A DNA stretch of 32,713 nucleotides from Bythopirellula sp. Lineage in GTDB: Bacteria > Planctomycetota > Planctomycetia > Pirellulales > Lacipirellulaceae. Below the pieces are notes generated by a model, which was given only the letters and a program-made list of their open reading frames with translations, was not told where the DNA came from and did no database searches. Shown one piece after another: positions 10,001 to 19,650 of this stretch. Made by a program: the position numbers and the translations under genes. Location: positions 1 through 32,713 of the forward strand of contig JANQQA010000183.1 of the NCBI GenBank assembly GCA_028285205.1, written 5' to 3'. Every line of letters starts with the position of its first letter. Positions within the stretch are counted from its first letter, which is position 1.

Positions 10001-10128
10001 ATCGAATTGCCGCGTGTGGCTATGCCAGACCCGTTTAGTGAAATTTGTGCATCCGCTGAGTGCCCCGATGCCAGCACCAAAGCTGCTAGCAGAAAGCGGC
10101 GAAATTGGCGAATCAAGAAAGTCGGCAT
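7060..10128 (-). CDS. Secreted TPR protein with degenerate CHAT domain
   Basis: 1022 residues, ATG 10128 with an AGAGG site 6 bases upstream. The signal peptide is clear (FLLAALVLASGHSADAQ). Residues ~45-560 are helical, with TPR-like repeats (YYSLLGEVYYHQGRTTEALTQYDQ; ADLQLGLAQMGVGKPDQAEKYLNRAL; LELGRIQMEAGNFQAAADLFAEA). From ~630 to 990 the order of strands follows the CHAT caspase-like domain (LEELIVVPDGLVWYVPLTAL; LFLASCGLMSTGAQTILMSNW; HPFFWAGYQLIDAG). Cys911 sits at the expected catalytic position. The usual HxxHG histidine motif is not seen; the corresponding stretch (~831-842) reads DTLIVLDEVELD. It may be a scaffold rather than a protease. The C-terminus is acidic. Confidence 0.75.
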   Translation of the reverse strand: MPTFLIRQFRRFLLAALVLASGHSADAQISLNGSGIATRGNSIPSATYFNAIQRMYKADYRDAERTFTREVRGALKIGVANRWLDSIAYYSLLGEVYYHQGRTTEALTQYDQACRMYLQNPNWMIRIQFQREPQIDVNQQRKILPWGKSKRQFTLGRFPGNELIQVFEVTQEAIRQGADSRFMGPRPFRQIDVIEINRALALAIRRRNELLGPLGPEDAISRQLVAAFSRGTTIPNHWSKAWADLQLGLAQMGVGKPDQAEKYLNRALLVGGQFDHPLTSVAMLELGRIQMEAGNFQAAADLFAEASYSAFYFEDLSAIDDAFQLRTMNHLASGPRGFDPLLEPAALWASQKRFHHLVARLNFALAEQAIHLGNAKVAQAALNTGKARMRDAAAGRLGNQLRYLTARLQFLQQRDSAGTALAQALQEKIGMSAHNLQLQLANQRYDQQQLRARTAVQVYQALLGDPSVAQWMLRPWETLARLKTPHLQAYNRWLDAVLSRKDMAAALEISDLAKRHRFHSSLAWGGRLAALRDVLEKPENLLSENARNQRNELLLRYPQYQEAMNTGRQLRRELSQQWQAGIDDAQQRELTKLWRQWDNSLDAREKMLGQIGLQRAAVDMQFPPILPTPTLQKKLQPGQAIAVFHDSPSGVLGFLLTSTASTSWQCAPKKVLGKNLSDFLRDLGNYDANYEVQVADLSENAWEASGVRLLESLFAGSSIDFEALEELIVVPDGLVWYVPLTALPIAVDGELVPLITKAQVRLSPTVGLAVGNEQPWRRVKRSGLVGQQILPGESEEEKLEALAALRKTVENPISFPDDLPAPTPAMGALTDTLIVLDEVELDLAEPLQWAPITLKRSSKQSSLSHWLLLPQFGPQRVILPGARTVAERGGKISKRKGASAAPGTELFLASCGLMSTGAQTILMSNWRVGGASTEELTREFLQELPYTTASAAWQRSVQLTRELQLDVEKEPRVKASKDDATDLAAVHPFFWAGYQLIDAGAPVLEEDLEITEDEAEPVAQLE

Positions 10129-10428
10129 GTCACGCCTCTGAACCGGTTGACTTTAGAAATACGGCGGTGCTTGGAACGTGAGTCAGCTACCGACTTCTTC
10201 ATTCTATCACTTCTCGCGCAAAAAACGATTTTCCTGCGAAACTCCCCAGAATTTAGCGGTCTCACGGAACCTCTCGCGGGAAGCAGGCGATGCTAGCGAA
10301 TCGCCGCCGTGACCGACGAGACGAAAAACTCTGAGGTTGTGCAAAAGTTTGCCGATCAGGCGGACGATAAGGATTGTGCTGGCCGATGAAGTGCATCGGA
10401 CGAAGACCCTCCGTCAGGAGCCACACAA
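10129..10428. promoter_or_regulatory. 300-bp divergent intergenic region with two hairpins
   Basis: This gap separates the CHAT-like gene (minus) from the first small lipoprotein (plus), so it should hold both promoters; no convincing -35/-10 pair was identified. Two perfect 6-bp stem-loops are visible: GGCGAT/ATCGCC at 10286-10305 and CCGATG/CATCGG at 10383-10399 with an AAGTG loop. The second lies 30 bp before the lipoprotein start codon and could be part of its 5' leader. No gene is seen in this stretch. Confidence 0.35.
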
Positions 10429-10689
10429 GTGAATACCTCGCCTAATCAATCGAAACCAACGACGTCTCTCCGACGTGGCACAGCAATGTTGTTTGCTGGG
10501 ATCATGATGATCGCCTCTCTCGCCTCGACCGGCTGTCAGATGGACATCGCAGGCCAAACCTTGCCGAGCGCCTACTACCTGACCGACGACGTGCAGTATT
10601 ACGCACCTGGTCCCGAGTTCAAACTGGCCAACGAAGCGGCGGCGCTGAAAGAACAAAACGCAGCCATCCAGAGCGAACAACAGCGCTAA
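10429..10689 (+). CDS. Small lipoprotein with TDDVQYYAP motif (copy 1)
   Basis: 86 residues from a GTG start; AGGAG lies 8 bases upstream, a strong site that decides this start. The N-terminus has Arg15-Arg16, a hydrophobic core and STGC at 33-36, a lipobox-like end with Cys36 as the likely lipidated residue. The short mature part carries LPSAYYLTDDVQYYAPGPEF (residues 45-64) and then a helical tail (KLANEAAALKEQNAAIQSEQ). The neighbouring downstream gene encodes the same motif, so they are tandem paralogues 15 bp apart, probably one operon. I recall similar motifs in planctomycete small proteins. Function unknown; likely envelope-anchored. Confidence 0.75.
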   Translation: MNTSPNQSKPTTSLRRGTAMLFAGIMMIASLASTGCQMDIAGQTLPSAYYLTDDVQYYAPGPEFKLANEAAALKEQNAAIQSEQQR

Positions 10690-10704
10690 CGAGAACGTAA
10701 GATT

Positions 10705-10929
10705 TTGCACTCGTATTCGGCGACAAATCGAGAATTCCCGGCGCTGCTACTGACGGTGCTGCTGGTCGCAGCTTCGTTGTGCTCCACCGGTTGCCTGCGA
10801 GAATTGATTCGCGAGGAACAGCGAATTCTGCCATCACCATCGTACATGACCGATGACGTCCAATATTACGCACCGAACGTCCAACAACAGACGACACCGA
10901 CTGCACCAGTAGAAACACGGAGCCCATAG
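10705..10929 (+). CDS. Small lipoprotein with TDDVQYYAP motif (copy 2)
   Basis: 74 residues, starting at TTG 10705; no strong ribosome-binding site is visible, so translation may be coupled to the upstream copy, 15 bp away. The signal sequence (FPALLLTVLLVAASLCSTGC) ends in the same STGC lipobox as copy 1, with Cys30 the likely lipid site. LPSPSYMTDDVQYYAP (42-57) nearly repeats copy 1, while the segments between lipobox and motif and after the motif differ (a charged LRELIREEQR stretch; a Thr/Pro-rich tail). This pattern suggests an old duplication in which only the lipid anchor and the tyrosine-rich motif are constrained. Function unknown. Confidence 0.7.
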   Translation: MHSYSATNREFPALLLTVLLVAASLCSTGCLRELIREEQRILPSPSYMTDDVQYYAPNVQQQTTPTAPVETRSP

Positions 10930-10962
10930 TTCGCTGCCCGCAAATCGAAACAAATTATGCCG

Positions 10963-11080
10963 CTCGTCACGGCTGCCCGCCTTGGGCGATCAGTGGTGAC
11001 GAGGAGTGGGGGGACGGCACCCTATGCGGCAGGCGTCTGAGATTCGTCGCGCAGCTTCAGCGTCGCGTGTCTCAGACGTC
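10963..11080. repeat. Two consecutive long hairpins between convergent genes
   Basis: Hairpin A pairs CTCGTCAC (10963-10970) with GTGACGAG (10996-11003), with an inner GCCC/GGGC stem. Hairpin B pairs CGTCTGAGA (11034-11042) with TCTCAGACG (11070-11078), extendable to 11 bp with one G-U pair, and a CGCG/CGCG inner pairing. They lie between the second lipoprotein (plus) and the acyltransferase (minus). They may act as a bidirectional terminator, although there is no T-tract; a structured RNA is the alternative. Confidence 0.45.
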
Positions 11081-11146
11081 ACTGCCCTAGGGAATCAGCA
11101 GCAACTATCGACAGCGACCGCATCGCTAGTGAGCACGCGTCGCAGC

Positions 11147-12316
11147 TCAACTCTTCGTCGTGACGACTTGTTCACCTTGCCAACGTGATTTGAGCCAGCG
11201 CGTCAGTCGTACACTTTGGCCTCGTAGGGCTGTCCACGGATAGTAGGTGTATCGCTGACTTGTCTCGACGTTGGTCCGAAAGCGTCGTTTGAACGCATAG
11301 TCACCAACGCCCATGTCGATGACCCGATCGCCGCGATGCATGCTGTCTTCGAGCATCCAACCCATCAGTGCTTTGCCGACGCCGTAGCTTGAGAACTCGC
11401 GATCGTAGCCCATGCGTAGCCCAAACAGCTTGCCTTCCTGCAAATAGTTGTATTGGAAGGCGGCCGGGTGGCCATCGAGCTTGAGGACGATCATGTCCAA
11501 CATACCCAACCGGGCCGCGACGTCGTGACTATCACGGAGAAACCCGCGCACATGTTCGTGCGACAGTGTATTCCCCGTGGTCGAATCTCCTTGCCAACTG
11601 TGCTCGGCGATCGCCAGACAGTTCTCGTACAGGTCCCAACGCGGATCATCCTCACCTCGACAGCTGCCCGCAGGACGATGGCGCTCCAGCGTGACCTGAA
11701 AATCCCGCTCGAGACCTCGTTGCTGGCGACTGAGTTCGTGACGCCATTTCTTCGAAAGATTCGATCGATAAGTCTCCCAATCAGCGCCTACCAAATCGAT
11801 GATCGACGTTTGCTGATAAACGGACTTCGTTGGCAACCAACCGTTCGCTTGCATCGCACGGCCAGTGGGCTCGCTCTGCCCGGGTTCTCCACCCACCCAA
11901 CGCAGATCGAGCATATCCCAATCACGCGAGGTTTCCCGCAAATGCTTCATCGTCATGAACAAGCAAGCCGAGGGGTCCGGTCCGATCGGTCCGTACCACA
12001 TTCCCCAATCACTGAGCGGATAAGTCAACACTCGCACTTCACCGACATGATAGTGCTCGGTGTGTACGCAGAGTGGCACGATACCAATGGGTTTGCCGTC
12101 ACTACGGATGATCAGGACGCGTAGCTTCTGCCCCTCGCCAAACCATTTCCAGTACGCTTGCAGCCAGTCGAGTGTGTGAAAGATCGACGCGCGGGGCGTC
12201 TGCGGCAACAGAGCGTTCCACGCCAATCGGTAGTCTTCCAATTGCTCGGGGTCGTTGAGTTCAACAACGTCGGCCATGCCGGGCACCTGCATCGATTGTT
12301 CGTCGAATGCCCGCAT
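11147..12316 (-). CDS. GNAT/BioF2-like (FemAB-type) acyltransferase
   Basis: 389 residues. The sequence has two GNAT-like halves, as in FemAB/BioF2-type proteins (PF13480). The first half contains SIFHTLDWLQAYWKWFGEGQKLRVLIIRSDGKPIGIVPLCV. The second contains NLSKKWRHELSRQQRGLE, DMIVLKLDGHPAAFQYNYLQEGKLFGLRMGYD, SSYGVGKALMGWMLEDSMHRGDRVIDMGVGDYAFKRRF. Such proteins transfer acyl or aminoacyl groups and occur in polysaccharide and cell-wall pathways; the substrate here is unknown. No signal peptide or membrane segment is seen, so it is cytoplasmic. Starts at 12316 or at the ATG for residue 14 (12277) have similar weak AGG sites. It is divergent from the CinA-NadD fusion. Confidence 0.75.
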   Translation of the reverse strand: MRAFDEQSMQVPGMADVVELNDPEQLEDYRLAWNALLPQTPRASIFHTLDWLQAYWKWFGEGQKLRVLIIRSDGKPIGIVPLCVHTEHYHVGEVRVLTYPLSDWGMWYGPIGPDPSACLFMTMKHLRETSRDWDMLDLRWVGGEPGQSEPTGRAMQANGWLPTKSVYQQTSIIDLVGADWETYRSNLSKKWRHELSRQQRGLERDFQVTLERHRPAGSCRGEDDPRWDLYENCLAIAEHSWQGDSTTGNTLSHEHVRGFLRDSHDVAARLGMLDMIVLKLDGHPAAFQYNYLQEGKLFGLRMGYDREFSSYGVGKALMGWMLEDSMHRGDRVIDMGVGDYAFKRRFRTNVETSQRYTYYPWTALRGQSVRLTRWLKSRWQGEQVVTTKS

Positions 12317-12687
12317 GAGAGAGACCTGCTGTTGATCGGTGAAACGTAGTCGACAAGTGCGGCGTATCTCGATAACACCTTCACTCGATTCAGCAACAGA
12401 ACCATCACTGGCGGCGGGTAACGCACAGAGGAGGTTGGCGATACCACACGCAAGGACGATGCCGTTCGTTGCCTGACACTACAGAAATGTTACTATGCGT
12501 TATGCAGTAAGTACTTATGTCGTTTACCGACGCACGAAATTCCCGTTGTTGATGTTGCCGAAAAGCAACATGATGCGAATGGGCAACCGATAGGCGTGAG
12601 CTAACGTACGCATCACCGTCGTGGCAATGCATGACTTCGACGCGGAAACGGCCAGGCTGCCACGCGGTCCGGCTAGATATCGATTCA
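12317..12687. promoter_or_regulatory. 371-bp divergent intergenic region
   Basis: This stretch lies between the divergent acyltransferase and CinA-NadD genes and must contain both promoters. No clear promoter pair, tRNA or conserved small gene was found. One perfect stem-loop is present: ATGTTGC (12552-12558), loop CGAAAA, GCAACAT (12565-12571). An AT-richer segment at about 12480-12540 is the most likely promoter area. An in-frame ATG at 12631 could extend the downstream protein by 19 residues. Confidence 0.35.
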
Positions 12688-13830
12688 ATGAGCGAACCTC
12701 TCCAACAACTGATCCGCGAACTTCACTCCAGCCCGCACCTTGCGGTGCTCGCCGTCACGGGCGGTGGTAGCGGTGCGATCAGCCAACTGCTGGAAGTGCC
12801 CGGCGCCTCGCGTACGGTGCTGGAAGCGATTGTGCCCTATGCTTCCAATTCGCTCACCCAATGGCTGGGCTCCGCCACGGAGCAATCGTGTTCGGAGTCG
12901 ACGGCCCGCGCGATGGCAATGGCTTCATGGATTCGCGCTCGCGAATTGGCTCCCAACGCAGATCCTTTCAGCTTGATCGGCGTCGGCGCGACGGCGAGTC
13001 TCGCCAGCGATCGCCCCAAACGTGGTGAGCATCGCATACACGTCGCGACTCAGACGGCGACGCAGACAACAGTATCTTCACTCATATTGAAAAAAGATCA
13101 GCGATCGCGAGCGGCTGAAGAAACGCTGGCCAGCCTGGTAGTGCTACTCTGCGTTGCTGAAGCGTCCGATCTCGATATCGCCACTTGTCGTGGAGTCGTG
13201 GACGGACAATTGATCGAAAACGAAATCATCAAACAACAATGCCACGTCGCTCAACCCGGCTGGACGGAACTGTTGATCGGCATGCGAACTTACACCGGCC
13301 ACCATCTCGAAGGTACCCCGCAAGCAATCTTCCCTGGCGCGTTCAATCCGCCACACAAGGGACATCGTGGGATCATCCGTGTCGCCGAGCAGAGACTTAA
13401 CTGTCAGGTGGCGTATGAACTTTCCATCACCAACGTCGACAAGCCGCCGCTCGATTTCGTTGAGATTCGTGACAGGCTCACGGCGTTACAAAGTGGGACC
13501 ACAAGCAATGCCATCGTGTTGACCACCGCACCGACGTTTCGGCGGAAAGCGGAGTTGTTTCCCGGCTGCACTTTCGTCGTCGGCGCTGACACGATTCAGC
13601 GCGTGGGCGATCCGAAGTACTACACCGGCGCGGAGGGCAGTTTCGACGCGGCAATCCAACAGATCGCCGATCGGAATTGCCGATTCTTAGTGTTTGGCCG
13701 CGAGATCGATGGACAATTTCGCGTTCTGTCCGACCTTACGCTGCCACCGGCGCTGCGAGCGCTATGCGAGGAAGTGTCGGCGGAGGATTTTCGAGAGGAC
13801 GTTTCGTCGACGGAGTTGCGTGGGCTGTAA
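12688..13830 (+). CDS. CinA/PncC-like domain fused to NadD-like adenylyltransferase
   Basis: 380 residues from ATG 12688 (an in-frame ATG at 12631 would add 19 Arg-rich residues; neither has a clear ribosome-binding site). Residues ~1-160 follow the CinA C-terminal/PncC fold, which in other bacteria deamidates nicotinamide mononucleotide: LAVLAVTGGGSGAISQLLEV, PGASRTVLEAIVPYASNS. The canonical ESCTGG catalytic motif is replaced by TGGGSG (24-29). Residues ~208-380 are a nucleotidyltransferase like NadD: GAFNPPHKGH (217-226, nucleotide-binding HxGH), FVVGADTIQRV (~299-306) and SSTELR (373-378), equivalent to ISSTxIR. The combination suggests two linked steps of pyridine nucleotide salvage, NMN to NaMN to NaAD; this is inference. 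Confidence 0.75.
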   Translation: MSEPLQQLIRELHSSPHLAVLAVTGGGSGAISQLLEVPGASRTVLEAIVPYASNSLTQWLGSATEQSCSESTARAMAMASWIRARELAPNADPFSLIGVGATASLASDRPKRGEHRIHVATQTATQTTVSSLILKKDQRSRAAEETLASLVVLLCVAEASDLDIATCRGVVDGQLIENEIIKQQCHVAQPGWTELLIGMRTYTGHHLEGTPQAIFPGAFNPPHKGHRGIIRVAEQRLNCQVAYELSITNVDKPPLDFVEIRDRLTALQSGTTSNAIVLTTAPTFRRKAELFPGCTFVVGADTIQRVGDPKYYTGAEGSFDAAIQQIADRNCRFLVFGREIDGQFRVLSDLTLPPALRALCEEVSAEDFREDVSSTELRGL

Positions 13831-13930
13831 CGTGGGATTGATTCCGCCGCTTAGTTAACTACCTAGTCAGCCCAGCTTACTGGGGATAAAATGTTGAATT
13901 GCATGAGTGAGCCCGTGCTGGAGCATTGCT

Positions 13931-15064
13931 GTGTCTACGATCGACGTCCCTGGAAGTGATTCCGCCAGTGAAGCTGTGGAAAGCAGCGAGCACGGCGAGT
14001 TCTCGCTGTCCGAAGCTCGGCGAATTGTTGGTGAGTACTTCAAACCGAATCCCTGGATCTACTGGCCCGACTTTTTGCTGTCGATGGGCATCGGCGTATT
14101 CTTTTTCGGACTAGTTCAGTATCCCGAGACGATCACCACCAACGTTGCCTGGCATTGGCCAATCCGCATCGTTGGTTTCTTGGTCTCGTCGTTGCTGTAT
14201 TACCGCGCCGTGCTGTTTATCCACGAATTGGTTCACATTCGCGATGGGGAGTTCCGAGCGTTCCGCATCATCTGGAATCTACTCTGCGGAATTCCGTTTC
14301 TGGCCCCTTCGTTCACTTACTACACGCACCTCGATCATCATCGGCGCAAACACTACGGCACTGACGCGGACGGTGAGTACATGCCACTGGCCAATCAATC
14401 GATTTGGCACATCTTGTTTTACTTCTCACAGATCTTCATCATTCCAGTGCTCGCGGTGATTCGTTGGGGGATTCTCACACCGCTCTCTTGGTTGAGCCCG
14501 AAGCTGCGAAATCTCATTCATCAACGGGCCTCGTCGATGGTGATGGATCCGATGTACATTCGCCCGTTACCCACGCCGAAGACGCTGCGAATCATTCGGT
14601 TGCAGGAAGTACTTTGCTTCTTGTGGATTGCGTTCATCGCGGTGCGACTGACGACTTCGTTTGGCCTCATGTTCGACGAACCAATGCCGATGAGCTTCCT
14701 GCTGCAGGTCTATCTGACCGGCGTGTTCATCATCGGAATCAACGCCCTTCGCACGCTGGGCGCGCACCGCTGGACTAATGATGGCCGCGAAATGAACTTC
14801 ATCGAGCAGATGCTCGATTCGGTGAATTACCCGAACAATCCCGCCCTCGGAGCCCTCTGGGCGCCCATCGGTCTACGCTGGCACGCTCTGCATCACATCT
14901 TTCCGACCATGCCCTATCACGCGCTGACCAAAGCCCATGCCAGATTGAGCGCACAATTACCGCCCGATTCTCCCTATCACAAATGCAGTGCCGAGTCGCT
15001 ACCATCGGAGATTCGCACACTGTGGCGACGGGCGCGGGCAGCTAGTGCGGCACGAGCGGGGTGA
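13931..15064 (+). CDS. Membrane fatty acid desaturase family protein
   Basis: 377 residues. GTG 13931 is chosen because GGAG stands 7 bases upstream; an in-frame GTG at 13907 lacks this. The three histidine boxes that bind the di-iron centre are visible: HELVH (98-102), HLDHH (133-137) and HALHH (318-322). Between them lie paired hydrophobic segments (about 53-63, 78-96, 115-130, 170-190, 235-250, 266-285), giving the usual membrane topology with boxes on the cytoplasmic side. The family inserts double bonds or hydroxyl groups into acyl chains, or acts on related lipids such as carotenoids or sphingoid bases; the substrate cannot be told. It is transcribed alone, about 100 bp after the CinA-NadD gene. 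Confidence 0.85.
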   Translation: MSTIDVPGSDSASEAVESSEHGEFSLSEARRIVGEYFKPNPWIYWPDFLLSMGIGVFFFGLVQYPETITTNVAWHWPIRIVGFLVSSLLYYRAVLFIHELVHIRDGEFRAFRIIWNLLCGIPFLAPSFTYYTHLDHHRRKHYGTDADGEYMPLANQSIWHILFYFSQIFIIPVLAVIRWGILTPLSWLSPKLRNLIHQRASSMVMDPMYIRPLPTPKTLRIIRLQEVLCFLWIAFIAVRLTTSFGLMFDEPMPMSFLLQVYLTGVFIIGINALRTLGAHRWTNDGREMNFIEQMLDSVNYPNNPALGALWAPIGLRWHALHHIFPTMPYHALTKAHARLSAQLPPDSPYHKCSAESLPSEIRTLWRRARAASAARAG

Positions 15065-15070
15065 GTTTTT

Positions 15071-15303
15071 TACTACGGAGTCACTGAGAGCACGGAGGCA
15101 CAGCGTCGTGCTAGACACGTGACTACAAGTGAATTGGGCACTTTGCCTTTTTCGATCACTCTACAAACTCAGAAGTCACGGGATTTGCGCTGCTGTGAAG
15201 TAAGAGGTCACCAAACTGTTTATTGGTTAGCAACTCCAACTGCGCAGTCACTGGGGTCTCTTCCGCGGTAGAATTCTCCGTGCTCACTGTGACTCCGTGG
15301 TGA
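15071..15303. repeat. Imperfect inverted repeat pair, ~233 bp, MITE-like
   Basis: The left arm at 15072-15098 (core ACGGAGTCAC, then GAGCACGGAG) recurs as reverse complement at 15276-15302. About 24 of 27 bases match. The enclosed ~180 bp has no convincing gene; a 63-codon frame on the minus strand overlaps the right arm and looks spurious. The arrangement resembles a small non-autonomous element or a dispersed intergenic repeat, lying between the convergent desaturase and the end of the gyrB operon. Confidence 0.5.
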
Positions 15304-15321
15304 AGTCGCCAGCGCCTCATC

Positions 15322-15495
15322 CTAAGCGTCACTATCTTCCGACTCATCGCTAGTTGGCTGGTGAACTAGGGTCGACGGGCAAACTTCCTCCGCTTCGCAT
15401 TCCTTGCAGACAATGCGTACCAAGTCGGAGCTGCTGAAGCTTAGCTGGTTCTCCTGACAGAGTTTGTAGAGTTGGTTGAGATGTGTGCAAGCCAT
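15322..15495 (-). CDS. 57-residue Cys-rich small protein in the gyrB operon
   Basis: ATG 15495 has a strong GAGG site 7 bases upstream and lies 21 bp after the gyrB stop on the same strand, so it is probably the last gene of the dnaN-dciA-gyrB transcript. The protein begins MACTHLNQLYKLCQENQLSF, followed by SSSDLVRIVCKECEAEEVCP and an acidic tail. Cysteines at 3, 13, 30, 33 and 39 plus His5, with C30-x-x-C33 as a knuckle, suggest a small zinc-binding fold. No signal peptide is present, so it is cytoplasmic. I do not recognise a named family. The start signal, codon usage and composition argue that it is a real gene. Confidence 0.7.
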   Translation of the reverse strand: MACTHLNQLYKLCQENQLSFSSSDLVRIVCKECEAEEVCPSTLVHQPTSDESEDSDA

Positions 15496-15516
15496 CGTAG
15501 TACCTCGGGTCTCTGA

Positions 15517-18418
<2,902 letters not shown>

Positions 18419-18450
18419 CGACGGTGGGTCATCGTGCGGTTGGCGGCAAG

Positions 18451-19650
18451 TTAACGATCACGAGCTAAAGGCATGATCACATAGCCATAACCGTCATCGG
18501 TCGAGCAAACGGCGGCACTCTCGGCGTCCTTCACCTCGAAGCTGAACGTTTTGTCCGCGTCCAGCACCTTGAGAAAGTCGACCACAAATCGCGGATCGAG
18601 CGTGACAGTCAGCTCATCGCCGTCGTAGCCAATGGGTAGCTCCACTCGCGATTGACCGACCTCGGCCGCTTTGCCTGACAGCACCAACATGCCTTCACCA
18701 AACGTGAAATCAACACCGCGGCTCTCATCGCTGGTGGCGATCTGTGCTTGCCGAACTGCTGTGAGCGTCGCGCCCACAGCTAGATCGAGCTTTACTCCAG
18801 CGCCCGACTCGGGGAATACTTTTTTCCAATCCGGAAACCGACCTTCCAACATCCGAGCGGAAATCGTCGCGCGTTCGGTATGAACTAAGAATTCGTTGCC
18901 GTTGACGGCGATCTTCACTTCGTCATCGGCTGGGACAACGGCTCGCTCGATGAGCGTCATCGCCCGCGTCGGGATGATCGTCGTTTGGGCCGCATCGAGG
19001 GCTTCGCCGGTGGTGCCAACGGGCCCGGTCATTTTCGCCAGACGACGGCCATCAGTACCAATTGCGGTGAGATGGGCATCGGCGACTTCTAGCTTGATAC
19101 CGCCCAACGCGTAACGGCTGCTCTCGTTGTCGGTAGCGAATGCTGTGCGGCGAATCAACTCACGCAGCAAGCGAGCGGGCACCGTGTGGTAGTTCGAGAC
19201 GTCGAAACCGGTTACCTGCGGAAATTCCGCTGGATTCTCTGCCGGAAGGCGAAACTGGCTTCGTTCGCCACGGATGGTGGTGCCTTGACCATCGCCCTCC
19301 AGATGCAGTGTCTCGTCGGTGCTCTCCCGCAGAATCGAACCAAACCTGGTTACCGAGAGGATCACCACGCCCGTCGATTGGATATCGACGCCCGACACTT
19401 GATGGCGAATACCGACTTCCAGATCGGTTGCCAGCAAAGTGACGGCTTGATCCGTTACTTCAAGCTTCACATTCTGCAAGATTGGCTTGGGACTCCGCGC
19501 GGGAGCGACCGACGCGACGGTTTGGAACGCGTGCAACAGTTGCTCGCGATCGCAAGAGATTTTCATGTTGGGGCCTGCCTTTCCGGTAGAGCGTGTCGCC
19601 GTCGTTTCGGATGAATCGAATGCAGCTTGATCTTCAAGAGTCGTAGACAA
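18451..19650 (-). CDS. dnaN: DNA polymerase III beta subunit (sliding clamp)
   Basis: Sliding clamp that tethers the replicase to DNA. The typical clamp start, MKISCDREQLLHAFQTVASV, is at ATG 19566, giving a usual 371-residue protein. Family features continue through the three clamp domains (KPILQNVKLEV; VPARLLRELIRRTAFATDNESSRYALGGIKLE; EGRFPDWKKVFPE) to the end YVIMPLARDR, which fits the canonical P-M-x-x C-terminus. I extend the start to TTG 19650 because GGAGGTGA, a perfect anti-16S match, sits just upstream (19654-19661) at ideal spacing, while the ATG has only GCAGG. This adds 28 polar residues. If that site is misread, the gene is 18451-19566. Confidence 0.9.
   Translation of the reverse strand: MSTTLEDQAAFDSSETTATRSTGKAGPNMKISCDREQLLHAFQTVASVAPARSPKPILQNVKLEVTDQAVTLLATDLEVGIRHQVSGVDIQSTGVVILSVTRFGSILRESTDETLHLEGDGQGTTIRGERSQFRLPAENPAEFPQVTGFDVSNYHTVPARLLRELIRRTAFATDNESSRYALGGIKLEVADAHLTAIGTDGRRLAKMTGPVGTTGEALDAAQTTIIPTRAMTLIERAVVPADDEVKIAVNGNEFLVHTERATISARMLEGRFPDWKKVFPESGAGVKLDLAVGATLTAVRQAQIATSDESRGVDFTFGEGMLVLSGKAAEVGQSRVELPIGYDGDELTVTLDPRFVVDFLKVLDADKTFSFEVKDAESAAVCSTDDGYGYVIMPLARDR

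Noticed and set aside
11006..11188. 60-codon plus-strand frame in the double-hairpin region
   Set aside because: It spans the inverted repeats, overlaps the end of the acyltransferase gene and has no protein-like features.
11453..12124. 223-codon plus-strand frame opposite the acyltransferase
   Set aside because: It is antisense to GNAT-like motifs, with no ribosome-binding site or family resemblance.
12317..12687. Possible tRNA or small RNA in the divergent gap
   Set aside because: No cloverleaf, T-loop sequence or strong structure beyond one 7-bp hairpin was found.
15156..15347. 63-codon minus-strand frame downstream of the gyrB operon
   Set aside because: It overlaps the inverted-repeat arm and the end of the better-supported 57-residue gene, and has no start signal.
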